From Branchinecta lynchi (lineage: Eukaryota; Arthropoda; Branchiopoda; Anostraca; Branchinectidae): a stretch of DNA of 64,000 bases. The number at the start of each line of letters is the position of its first letter. Position 1 is the stretch's first letter. Both the position numbers and the translations under genes were made by a program. The stretch covers positions 21,809,023 through 21,873,022 of the forward strand of contig JAKZAP010000017.1 of the NCBI GenBank assembly GCA_023053575.1, read 5' to 3'. Of this stretch, positions 21,561 through 30,745 are shown piece after piece. Under the pieces are notes generated by a model, which worked only from the letters and a program-made list of their open reading frames with translations, was not told where the DNA came from and ran no database searches.

Positions 21561-21868
21561 GAACAAGACGAAACGTCATCCAAACGAACCCTCCAAGTTG
21601 ATTCATATACTGTGTAATCCGATCAACAACTTTTGTTGTCGTGATGTTTCTGGCTCTTTGCTGGGCACACGGCGATTTTTCATCGGCACGAAGAATTAGC
21701 CACCAAGAGCGTTACTGCTGCATTATGAGCCCCCCAAACCTTTTTGGAAAACGTACACTTTTTACAAGAACTTCTAAAGGTAGACAAGGACGAGCGACTT
21801 GCAAGAAAAGAAACTCGTCAAAGCTCAGAAATTTATTCCCTGGAAACGAACAATAATCCAGTAACGTT

Positions 21869-22308
21869 AAAGGAAACCTGAATGAAAAGTACCAAGTGCT
21901 GTATAACTACCGTTAACACTGCCTGCAGAAAACCCGACCCAAATACGAAATAGTGTTTCCAAGCTATGATTTTTGCTCCGTTTTGCATCTGTCCTTATTT
22001 CAGTACCGAACAATTCTAGAAATGAACAAATCTCTCTAATCAACCCTTCTTCTGGAATATTTTTTAACCAGCTAAGCCCAAACGTATATCTAGAAGAAAT
22101 TCCAATACGATCCGGCCAGCGATGTACAAGATTTGAATGAATTGCGCTTTTTGTCTTGGGAGTCTGCATGTGCAAACCTCCAGAAAGCAAAAATCCATAT
22201 TTTGAAAACGTCACGCTCAGGAGAAAAATGCTCCCCGTGCCCATATTTGTAAATGTATTCTCCATGGTGTGTTCAAATATAGTCTCATTATTAAGGTGTC
22301 CTTTAAAC
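21869..22308 (-). pseudogene. Repeat V copy 2, longest open copy of an unidentified segment
   Basis: Minus-strand open frame of 165 codons (21,867-22,364), of which about 130 are shared with the other copies. It reads through GHLNNETIFEHTMENTFTNM, FLLSVTFSKYGFLLSGGLHM, KTKSAIHSNLVHRWPDRIGI, SRYTFGLSWLKN and ETLFRIWVGFSAG. No stop interrupts this copy, unlike the 4.2-kb and 53.5-kb copies. TTTTCTGCAG at the end of the shared coding part looks like a splice acceptor in reverse position and may be chance. Family not recognised; could be a gene fragment carried by a mobile element. Confidence 0.45.
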
Positions 22309-22651
22309 GGAGGTATAGTGTCTTTTGAATTCCTGTTTTTTTTTAAGCACGCGAACTGCCACACCCATGCGACAATAATGCCTCAACATACTCAGGGAAT
22401 GGACTTTACCGTATTATTAGAACCACGACAAGTTCCCAGGGAGTTCCAAAAAAATTCACTCAAGCTCGGAATTGTCAACTCTGTTTGACAATATTGTTGT
22501 TATTTTATCGATGACCAAGTTTATGTTTGTTTTATTAATATTGATTTCAGTGTGTTGTTTCTACACCTAGCCATAAGTATTTGACCCAATGATCGAACAT
22601 TATTGTAACACAAAAAAATGGTATACAATATTAATAATACTTGTTCTCAGG

Positions 22652-22925
22652 AACATAGGTGTGAGCGTCTGGAATGACCTTCCAGAATCGGTCAGAGAGG
22701 CTGTAAGTCTGGCATCATTCAAGATAATGGTTAAATCGCATTATTTGAAAAGGAAAGAAGTGTGATAAGAGGAAAGGGTATTTATAGCGGATTCATGGTG
22801 GTTAGAATTAAGACCACAATCAGGATTCTTTTGTCTTAAAAGTGGCCGCTAATGGTAAATTGTTTGCTTAATTTATGTGTTTTGATGAAATTAAAAAAAT
22901 GTCTATGTCTGTCTGTCTGTCTATA
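22652..22925 (+). pseudogene. CR1-group RT C-terminal fragment with GTCT tail
   Basis: Thirty-seven codons, NIGVSVWNDLPESVREAVSL then ASFKIMVKSHYLKRKEV, end at TGA 22,763-22,765. This is the WN.LP..VR....L.SFK motif at the very end of CR1/L2 RT proteins; compare VWDIIPVEIRNSSHLASFK in the intact element. The 3' UTR ends with AAATTAAAAAAATG and (TCTG)n at 22,903-22,923. A minus-strand retrotransposon-like 3' end (GGTCCATAATAAAG) may start from the same simple repeat. Confidence 0.65.
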
Positions 22926-23111
22926 CTTTATTATGGACCAAATTAACAAACCGAAATTGTGTATTGCACGAAAATTATTAAGGTAATAGTATATTATGTA
23001 CTCGTATGTTAGTGAATTTTTATTGACCTATGCTATTTTTCGCAATGAAGAATTTTTGGACGAATAAAGTGAATTTGAAAAAGTTAAACGATATATCATC
23101 TTAGCTTTTTC

Positions 23112-23450
23112 AGTTCAGTTCAGTTTATTTTACGACCCAAATACATTTAACTATGTTGCCAGTACCCGCCCCAATTGAAAGGTACAAAAAGACACTTGCA
23201 GTTGGGCGGGTACATAAAACTCATTTCCTAACTAATAATTAACTAGAAACAAAACATACCAGAAAATAGCACTAAAACAAGAAATAATAAACAATCTCTC
23301 ATCAACTCATTTAATAATAATAATGAGAAAAAAGAAAAATAATAAGAAAAACAAGCAGAAAAAACTATGAACCTTGGCCTAACAAATACTTTTTCAATTT
23401 ATTATTGAAAATTTATTAACGTCGGTTATATTAGTATAGATTGGCACTCT
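23112..23450 (-). mobile_element. CR1-like 3' UTR with hairpin and AACTG tail
   Basis: On the minus strand a GTACCCGCCC (23,204-23,213 complement) and GGGCGGGTAC (23,162-23,171 complement) pair form a 10-bp stem with a loop of 32 bases. Then come GGGTCGTAAAATAAACTGAA and a CTGAA/AACTG repeat at 23,112-23,124. The arrangement hairpin, AATAAA-like word, pentanucleotide tail matches the intact element at 30,869-30,971. Coding sequence upstream is not recognisable. Confidence 0.55.
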
Positions 23451-23671
23451 TGATACGAAATACTATTCGGTGTTTATTTGTCCTAACCAGGTATCAACTC
23501 TCACAGGAACACCTTGCGAGAACATGCTCCACGAGGAATTGGTAAGAAACATGGAAAAGGAAAAATTTAGAGACCTTTCCCGGTTCGGGCCGGGAAACAG
23601 GCTATAAAGCAACGGGAGTGGTTTTGGCGCGATGAGCGGAGATCTATCGGTTTGTTTTTGGTGTTTATAAT

Positions 23672-23997
23672 AGTTGCGTTTTTACAGATACCACGGTCTA
23701 AGTCGTTTTTGCAGTTATCGTGGTATCTGGCCAGTTATCGTGGTATCAGATATTCAGATACTACGGCCCGACCATGGTAACTGATCGTGGTATCTGAAAA
23801 GTCATTTCACTTACATAGAATTTGTCAGATTGGTGAGAAGTGATGTAACTGTTTTTCTTTTGGGATGACTTCGAGATTCGGCAATAGTCGTTTTTGCAGA
23901 GCCCCGTATATCAGATACCACGATGGCTGCAGAAACGGCTAATTGCCGATCCAGTTACCGTGGTAACAGATACCATGGTATCTGCTAAAACGCAACT
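23672..23997. mobile_element. MITE family S, copy 2
   Basis: Ends AGTTGCGTTTTTACAGATAC and (reverse complement) AGTTGCGTTTTAGCAGATAC are inverted repeats of about 20 bp. The interior has repeated CGTGGTATC and GATACCACG half-sites. AAT flanks both ends and may be a 3-bp duplication. Confidence 0.75.
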
Positions 23998-24268
23998 AAT
24001 ATAAGCATAAGAATTTGCAAGTGTTTTTTTATTTTTATTTTTTTCCCGCCATAGCAGCTCAAGCTGTTGGGAAGATACATTAATTAGTTTTACAACTCCG
24101 GCGATCCTTAAGCGGTCGCCGTTTCACCAACGTTTCTAGCAAACTTCGAACCTGCTAGCTCGGAATGTTCGACGGTCAGAGTTTGAAAACGCGTCCGGCG
24201 ACTAAAAACGGTATTTAACAAGAAACTTACTAGTCAATCGGCAAAATCGTATGGACATGTTCTGCGAT

Positions 24269-24579
24269 CAGGGTTGCCCCATCAATAATATTTAGAGTGT
24301 GACTTTTGGCCCAAAACAGAGAGTGAATTGGGAGTGAAATTTATTTTTATGAAATGTTCATTTTTGGTCGGAATCGCCTCTGGAAAAAGTACACATCTTA
24401 ATTTTACTTTCATGCAAAAAAACTTGCAATAGTCAGTTCTGGTCAGAATCCCTGCTCCAAAAATGACACATTTAGTCATTTTCTGAAATATAGTGATTTT
24501 TATGTTCTGCGTCGGACAAGAGTGACAAAAACAAAATAGAGTGAACATTCACACTATCGGGCGACGTGTGGCAACCCTG
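24269..24579. mobile_element. Short element with CAGGGTTGCC ends (hAT-like)
   Basis: Inverted ends CAGGGTTGCC are perfect over 10 bp at 24,269-24,278 and 24,570-24,579, with GTGTGA / TCACAC just inside. The CAGGGTTGCC form is common for hAT-type ends, but I find no 8-bp duplication. A minus-strand open frame inside is not a recognisable protein. Confidence 0.6.
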
Positions 24580-24641
24580 TTGACTGCGACCACTGATAGC
24601 CGCAGTGGTCGCACACTTTCTTCAGCATAATTATTCTTAAA

Positions 24642-24915
24642 GAAATAGAAAACCGTGATTTTCGGTTTTTTTTTCTTGATCAGCTAGTTATCCCTCTAAG
24701 ATGATGTGCGAGGGATAAATATAAATTCCGATATTTCGGTTGCACTTCCGGCAAACCGTCCTCAGCGAAAAAAAACAACTAAATCATAAAATCCAACACA
24801 ATACCAACAGAAAAACGATAAGGAACCAATAAAACATACAACGACATGCAACTAAAAACCGCGAAAATCACGGTTTTCTATTTCTTTTGTAATAGTCTGC
24901 TTGGCTTCAAACCTT
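24642..24915 (-). mobile_element. 274-bp insertion flanked by 15-bp direct repeats; Penelope-like 3' region
   Basis: ATAATTATTCTTAAA lies at both 24,627-24,641 and 24,916-24,930, the size expected of a retroelement target duplication. The insert has inverted outer segments (GAAATAGAAAACCGTGATTT and its complement near 24,856-24,890). On the minus strand it contains CTGAGGACGGTTTGCCGGAA and continuing to CCGAAATATC, the same block as 47,909-47,945. This type of block, CTGANGA-stem-GAAA, is found in the terminal regions of Penelope-like elements, where it can form a hammerhead ribozyme. Confidence 0.5.
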
Positions 24916-25055
24916 ATAATTATTCTTAAACTTAAATTAGGTTTTACTTCTAATATTCTCTCCAAATTTTGCACGTGTTAACCTAGATGTTGCTAGAGCG
25001 TTCTTCGCAAGAAGGAAGATTCGAGTCTCAAACATCTTACAATTTTTATTTCAAT

Positions 25056-25100
25056 CAATCAATCAAATTTATTTCCAAATAGTTTAAAGCTAGGAGAGGA
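25056..25100 (-). mobile_element. Probable retrotransposon 3' tail
   Basis: On the minus strand GGAAATAAATTTG is followed by (ATTG)n at 25,056-25,067. The next few hundred bases on that strand have no recognisable RT sequence. The same form of ending (AATAAA-like word and short tandem tail) is used by the other non-LTR elements here. Confidence 0.4.
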
Positions 25101-25799
25101 ATAAGTATTTACGAAATACACAACAACGACAACAATGTAACTAGTACACTTACAAGACATGACCAGAAATAAGTGATGAAATGAAACTGTGTTCAAAAAT
25201 TGGGCTCAGGAATTAGCAGGATACGGAGTAAACTGATTGCCAGTGTTCCTCTCGGACCGACGCAAGCACGACGGGAGGGGAGAATAGACGGCTCACCTGG
25301 GGACAACACACTATCTGTGCCCCCAAATCGTTTGAAAGAGTATTTCTGGGGTCAGTGAACGTCCAGTTTAATGAGGCATCTTCATACGACATGTTATGAT
25401 CACCCAGAATGATTCTCAAAATGGACTTACTTCCTATCCTTTACTTCTAACTCTCTGATTCAAGCTTCATAAAGCAGTCGCTGGTAGTGTGGGTAGACTT
25501 CAGCGGTAGGAACATGGAGAGCGAAGTCGAGCGCCACTAGGACGGCGAACTCACAGGCGATTAGTTCTTTTCGACTCAGCCGAAAAACGGTCTCGATTTT
25601 CTGAAAGATTCAATAGTTTGGTTTTTGCTGGATGCTTTCCCCGTTTTAACAAAAAACGTGGAAAGTAAAAAGGTATTTCTAATTGGTAAGAACGGGATCA
25701 ATATCACCGGAAGCAAACTGATATTTGTAGGCCAAAAGTATTGACAGTTTTGCGTCCGTTCTTTTGACGCATGCTCGTCAAATGCTGTAATAGTAATAA

Positions 25800-26010
25800 C
25801 AATAATAGATTTATTGCCCATCATAATGCACAAACGTACAAAAAGACGGAGTAATTAAATGAAGTAGACGAAAACGAACAAGAAAGAAATGAAAAAAAAA
25901 GGAACATTACTGTCAACAGAAATAATGTAAAGAACACAAGAAACTTAAAAAGAAAACCACACAAACTGACAGAACTGTGGTTTTGTCCTCGGTTTTTTTG
26001 TTGTTTTTTT
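25800..26010 (-). mobile_element. Non-LTR retrotransposon 3' UTR
   Basis: Minus strand: a T- and C-rich 3' UTR ends with GATGGGCAATAAATC and a TATTATTGTTATTAC tail. GACGGAGTAA just upstream (plus-strand reading) is shared with the 3' UTR near 59,960-59,985, linking it to the zinc-knuckle lineage. No coding part remains. Confidence 0.45.
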
Positions 26011-26418
26011 TCCTAGCACTCCGATTTCATTTTATTCCTGGTAACTGGTAAGGGTCTAACCTTTGCGGTTTTTACGGCAAATGTGGATTTTAGGCCAGAT
26101 TGATGAATACGACAATACACTTTGGAAAGCTCCGTATAACTCTTGCCTGGGGCCAAAAAGGATGTTTTTTGCTTCTCCTCGAGCCAGAGCCTACGGTGTG
26201 CAAAGTGAAGTGGAGTTATGTCAGAGAGGACTATCTGAAGTTGTGCAGCCAACCTTTCGTTTCATCAAATCATGTTTCTGCTTTCAAGTGGAAAGCTCCG
26301 TTCTAGCACGCAAGCAGGCAGGCACCAGTTTCAAATTGAAGATGGACTAAAATCAATAAGTGTTAAATATATGCGTCAGTCATTCTCGGTCACTCAACGA
26401 GAGAAGGTCACTAAAATC

Positions 26419-26531
26419 GTGCTGTGTAAAACTTGTTTGACGGGTTCTCGTCAGGAAATTAGACTTTGTGGAGTTTGCAGTGCTGTGTAAAACCTGTTTG
26501 CGTCAGGAAAATAGACATTATCGAGCTTGCG
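26419..26531 (+). repeat. 5' UTR tandem repeat of the PWWP retrotransposon
   Basis: GTGCTGTGTAAAACTTGTTTG at 26,419 recurs as GTGCTGTGTAAAACCTGTTTG at 26,480. Both are followed by CGTCAGGAAA and AGAC, giving units of 61 and 52 bp. The second ends right at the ORF1 ATG (26,532). Repeated 5' UTR monomers commonly carry internal promoters in non-LTR elements; promoter function here is inference. Confidence 0.7.
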
Positions 26532-27551
26532 ATGTCCTACAGTATTAATGACGTTGCGTTTGGCAAATTCTACGGCTATCCTTTATGGCCAGTCCGAGTA
26601 GTTGGTGTAACTGCATCGAAGAAGGGGAAATCTTATCAAGTATTTTGCTATGGATCACACGAAAAAGCATCACTGAGTGAGGGATTCATTTTGCCTTTCC
26701 AAGAGAATTTCGCCGAAGCTTCAAAGAAAAAAACAAAAGGAGTTCAAGGTGCATTCACTGAACTTGCCACATTCCCAGATGTGTATCAAGAAATAATGGG
26801 AATCGCTGGTGCTGCCTCGACAAGCAGCGTATCTTCACTCTCGTCTACCCTTGTAAGCGCGCAGAGCGAAATTGCCAAACTGAAAGAGGATCTTCGTCGG
26901 GATATTCACAAACAGGTGATTGAGAAATGTGCAGGGGACAAAAGCGGGATCAATGAACAAGCAATTAACACTATTGTCACTCAGATATATGATGCGATCA
27001 GCCTCGAATACAGTGCAAAATTTACAAGCGTGGAAAAAATGCTCAAGGGGTTTCACGCTCAAATTGCGGCGCTGGAAAACCGCATCGAGAGTCTGGAATA
27101 CCGCAACGACGATTTGGAACAGGAAAGAAGATCGAATGTTCTTCTAGTCCACGGACTGTCTCAGATAGGTGGAGAAACGCTGCCCAATAGCGTCTTAGAG
27201 CTCTTCAGTACTAAGATGGGGATCAGTATGCTTGCTACTGATATCAAGTCAACTGAGCGCTTACGCACTCGAGTTAGTCCAGCGGATACTCTTCTCCCGC
27301 CTGTTCTTGTCACTTTTCATTCATCCGATTGTGCAAAACTCGTGTTCACGAACAAGAAGAAACTGGCCCGATCGAAAGTATTCATATCTGAATATTTAAC
27401 GCCAAAGCGTAAACAACTGCTGAATATGGCACGTGACAAATTTGGAGTTAGGAATGTGTGGACTGATGGTGGCCGCATTCTAGCCAAACCGGAAAACAGC
27501 TCAGCCATCTTGAAAATTAGGTCACTGAATGACTTGATCAGTGAACAGTAA
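26532..27551 (+). CDS. Retrotransposon ORF1 protein: PWWP domain, coiled coil, RNA-binding domain
   Basis: 339 codons from the ATG at 26,532, chosen because the PWWP fold begins just after it. Residues about 5-78 are a PWWP domain: FGKFYGYPLWPVRV has PLWP in place of PWWP (17-20), YQVFCYGSHEKASL is the second core strand (35-48), then FILPFQEN and a basic KKKTKG. By alignment with LEDGF-type domains from memory, aromatic-cage positions are F13, W19 and C39, so one cage aromatic is Cys. Residues about 100-210 are helical coiled coil (AQSEIAKLKEDL, ALENRIESLEYR). From about 217, RRSNVLLVHGL...PPVLVTF...FISEYLTP.R is the FP25K/L1-ORF1p-like nucleic-acid-binding module seen in CR1/L2 ORF1. The PWWP domain would let the ribonucleoprotein bind methylated histone H3 (typically K36) and DNA. 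A standalone host gene is unlikely because ORF2 follows in cis. Confidence 0.85.
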   Translation: MSYSINDVAFGKFYGYPLWPVRVVGVTASKKGKSYQVFCYGSHEKASLSEGFILPFQENFAEASKKKTKGVQGAFTELATFPDVYQEIMGIAGAASTSSVSSLSSTLVSAQSEIAKLKEDLRRDIHKQVIEKCAGDKSGINEQAINTIVTQIYDAISLEYSAKFTSVEKMLKGFHAQIAALENRIESLEYRNDDLEQERRSNVLLVHGLSQIGGETLPNSVLELFSTKMGISMLATDIKSTERLRTRVSPADTLLPPVLVTFHSSDCAKLVFTNKKKLARSKVFISEYLTPKRKQLLNMARDKFGVRNVWTDGGRILAKPENSSAILKIRSLNDLISEQ

Positions 27552-27706
27552 ACCATTTTAATGATACGTTGAGTTCATCTTCATTTTTTTTCGCTTATTT
27601 GGAATTGTCGGTTTTGTTTCCTTAATTTTTTGTCCTTAATTTTTCTGTTTGTTTCGTGCTTGAGATATCAAAGAGTTCTCATTCTTGAGTGTTTTAGAGT
27701 GTTATC

Positions 27707-30700
27707 ATGAATAGTTCGACCAGCAGACTCTCAGATTTAGAAAGTAATCGGCTGTCTGTTGACCAGTTCTTATCTACCCCCATTGCAAACGATAATCTAA
27801 GTGAAGGAAATAATACGCAAGCTATGAAAGCAAGTAATTATGTTGATAATCAGTCGCTGAAGAAATGGTCAGGCAAAGATGATATTGTTTTTGCATTTTG
27901 GAACTGCCAAGGCCTTAGAACAGCGTACCCTACCCTGTGTAACATATTAAGTGATATGCAAGAAACACCGTTAGTAATAGGGCTATGTGAGACGTTTGTG
28001 TCGAATGGGGATAATTATTCAGCGTGGGATTTCCAGTTTCCAGGATATGTCAGTGAAAGAAAAGAACGACAGGTTATGGAGCGAGGCGGTTTGGCTTTAT
28101 TGGTAAAGGAAGGAGTTTCATATTGGGTAAGGGAGGATCTCTCGCTGTGGCTTGAAGGAAGGCTTGAGACTCTTTTTATTGAAATAGAAGATAAATCTGA
28201 TAAAAATATAGTTGTTGGTTTAGTATATAAAACACCGTCATATAATGAGGAAACTTTTATTGAGGAGATGGAGACTTTAATGGAGAAATTGAATAATGAT
28301 CATAAATATAAAGTAGTTATGGGGGATTTCAATATTGACCTCCTTAAAAGTTCAAGCCGTCAAGATTTTCTTAATTCAATGATTTCTTCTTTCCAATACC
28401 CCCTGGTAACTATTCCTACACGAGTGACTGATAAGTCTGCGACGCTGATCGATAATATATTTGTGGATGGAAAGCTGCTTGAATGTTCATATGCTGATGT
28501 TTTACTTACGGATGGATCTGACCATTTTTTTCTTCTTAGTAAAATAAAAAAATCTTACGGGATTATAAATAAGGATGATCAAATAAATAAAACATTCTTT
28601 CGTGATTTAAGAAAAGATAATTTGAAAAAATTTGAGAAAGAAATGGGTGATACAGATTTTACTCCGGTATTTGAAGAAGACAACCCGTCGGTTGCGTATG
28701 ATGTTTTTGTCGCTATGTTTACAAAGGTATTGAATGAGACGTGCCCTCTTAGGAGACTTAAAAGGGGTAGTACGAAATTCCCAAAGAAACCATGGATTAC
28801 TCAGGGTATTCTAAATTCTATAAGTCGGAAAAATGAATTGTATAAAATATACTTAGGTGAACCATCTGTCATTAATTTTCAGCAATTTAAAAATTACCGG
28901 AATACTTTAAACAGATTGAAACGGAAAGCTGAAAAAATGTATTTGCAAGATGAATTTATGAAGCATAAATGTGATATGAAAAAAACATGGAAAACGGTAA
29001 ATTCACTCCTGGGACAAAAGGGTAAAATAGAAGTTATTAATAAATTAGAAACAGAGAGGGGGAATTTGACCACCCCAAAGGATGTCGCAAATTATTTATG
29101 TGAATATTTTTCTAGTGAGGGCGCGAAACTATGTGATGATGCTCGGAAAAGAATTAACCGGGCTCCCAAAATAGTTCAGCCAGAAGTTCCAGTAGATTGT
29201 CAGTTGGTTTTTAATGCTTGCGATACAAATGAAGTTGGAAAAATTATCAGTGGCATGCAATCAAATTCAAGTGGTGTAGATGGGATTTCTCTTAAGATTG
29301 CTAAATCAGTTAAACCAATTATAACACCAATTTTATCTAAATTGATTAATAAATCCATGGAAAAAGGGATTTTCCCAGAAGGTTTGAAGGTCGCTAAAAT
29401 AATACCATTGCATAAAGGAGGCAAGAGAGATGACCCTTCAAACAAAAGACCCATTTCTATCCTCCCTTTTTTTTCAAAAATATATGAAAAGGTGATAGGA
29501 TCCAGGCTAACTGATTACGTTGAAAATAATAAAATTCTTATAAATACTCAGTTTGGTTTCAGGAAAAAAATGTCAACTGAGATGGCGACTATTAAACTTG
29601 TTGACTGGGTAAATACGGCGTTTGAAGCGGGTCTGATTCCAGCTGCTTTATTCCTGGATTTGAAGAAGGCGTTTGACACGATTGACCATAAACAGTTATT
29701 ACTTGAGCTGGAAAAAATCGGTGTGACTGGAAAGAGTTTGTCATGGTTTGAATCTTATTTGAGTGACCGGAAGCAAATTGTGATGAATGGGTGTTTTACT
29801 TCTGTTGCTAGTGAGATAACTTGCGGAGTTCCCCAGGGGTCTATACTAGGTCCCCTTTTATTTTTAATTTTTATAGATCGGATTAAGTATTATTTGTCAG
29901 AGGCTGGTATAATCCTTTTTGCAGATGATACTCTTTTACTTGTAGCTGCTCCATCAGCTGATCTACTTTTTGATAAAATGAGAAAAGCATTGACCGAGTT
30001 CGTTGAGTGGGCAGATTTCAATCTTTTGACATTAAATTATACCAAAACTAATTACATTTTATTTTCTCGGATATCTAGTATTGACACTAATTTAGAATTA
30101 ATAGTAAACGGAAATCAAATAAAAAGAGTAAAGGTAACAAAGTACCTGGGTTTTATGATTGATGAAAATCTATCATGGAAAACACATTCAAATATTATAG
30201 CTTCAAAATTGTCAAGGACCCTGGGAGTGCTTCGCCGAGTTAAAAACCTAGTCTCACAGAAAATTCTTCGATTGCTTTATTTCGCTATTTTTTACCCGTA
30301 CATTTGCTATGGTTGCTCTATATGGGCAAGTAATTTTGTGTCATGTTATAAAAAAATCCAAAAAATCCAAAATAAAGCCGTTAAAATTTTGTCACCTAAA
30401 ACTTTAGTTACTCCTGATATTAATGAACTTTACATTAAGAATCAACTACTTGATATTTCAAAAACTAGAGATTATCAAGTTAGTATTTTCACATATAAAT
30501 TTCTCAATAATATACTTCCCTCCTCTTTTGAAAATTTTTTCTCCATTAATAGTGATCTCCATAGTCATGATACACGAGGGGCATCAAATGTGGTACACCC
30601 ATTTAGAAACACGACTAGAGCTTCTTTCGTGATTAGAAATTTTGCCCCCTCTGTATGGGATATAATTCCAGTTGAAATTAGAAACTCGAGTCATCTGGCA

Positions 30701-30745
30701 TCCTTCAAGGCTACAGCGAAGAGATTTTTCCTTGCAAAAGAATAG
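27707..30745 (+). CDS. Retrotransposon ORF2 protein: APE endonuclease and reverse transcriptase
   Basis: 1,012 codons, uninterrupted. The endonuclease spans about residues 58-285 with all expected catalytic groups: FWNCQG (N66), CETF (E95), GDFNID (206-211), TLIDNIF (246-252) and SDHF (271-274). RT spans about 500-800: KRPISILP, LFLDLKKAFDTID (D651), CGVPQGSILGPLLF (706-719), LFADDTLL (FADD 738-741) and TKYLGFMID. The C-terminus ends in the CR1/L2 motif VWDIIPVEIRN and SFKATAKRFF. The enzyme nicks target DNA and copies its RNA in place (target-primed reverse transcription). Motif spelling places it in the CR1/L2/Daphne/Crack group; the exact clade needs a tree. Confidence 0.95.
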   Translation: MNSSTSRLSDLESNRLSVDQFLSTPIANDNLSEGNNTQAMKASNYVDNQSLKKWSGKDDIVFAFWNCQGLRTAYPTLCNILSDMQETPLVIGLCETFVSNGDNYSAWDFQFPGYVSERKERQVMERGGLALLVKEGVSYWVREDLSLWLEGRLETLFIEIEDKSDKNIVVGLVYKTPSYNEETFIEEMETLMEKLNNDHKYKVVMGDFNIDLLKSSSRQDFLNSMISSFQYPLVTIPTRVTDKSATLIDNIFVDGKLLECSYADVLLTDGSDHFFLLSKIKKSYGIINKDDQINKTFFRDLRKDNLKKFEKEMGDTDFTPVFEEDNPSVAYDVFVAMFTKVLNETCPLRRLKRGSTKFPKKPWITQGILNSISRKNELYKIYLGEPSVINFQQFKNYRNTLNRLKRKAEKMYLQDEFMKHKCDMKKTWKTVNSLLGQKGKIEVINKLETERGNLTTPKDVANYLCEYFSSEGAKLCDDARKRINRAPKIVQPEVPVDCQLVFNACDTNEVGKIISGMQSNSSGVDGISLKIAKSVKPIITPILSKLINKSMEKGIFPEGLKVAKIIPLHKGGKRDDPSNKRPISILPFFSKIYEKVIGSRLTDYVENNKILINTQFGFRKKMSTEMATIKLVDWVNTAFEAGLIPAALFLDLKKAFDTIDHKQLLLELEKIGVTGKSLSWFESYLSDRKQIVMNGCFTSVASEITCGVPQGSILGPLLFLIFIDRIKYYLSEAGIILFADDTLLLVAAPSADLLFDKMRKALTEFVEWADFNLLTLNYTKTNYILFSRISSIDTNLELIVNGNQIKRVKVTKYLGFMIDENLSWKTHSNIIASKLSRTLGVLRRVKNLVSQKILRLLYFAIFYPYICYGCSIWASNFVSCYKKIQKIQNKAVKILSPKTLVTPDINELYIKNQLLDISKTRDYQVSIFTYKFLNNILPSSFENFFSINSDLHSHDTRGASNVVHPFRNTTRASFVIRNFAPSVWDIIPVEIRNSSHLASFKATAKRFFLAKE

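Noticed and set aside
24282..24548. 88-codon minus-strand frame within the CAGGGTTGCC element
   Set aside because: Contained entirely in a short non-autonomous element and without recognisable motif.
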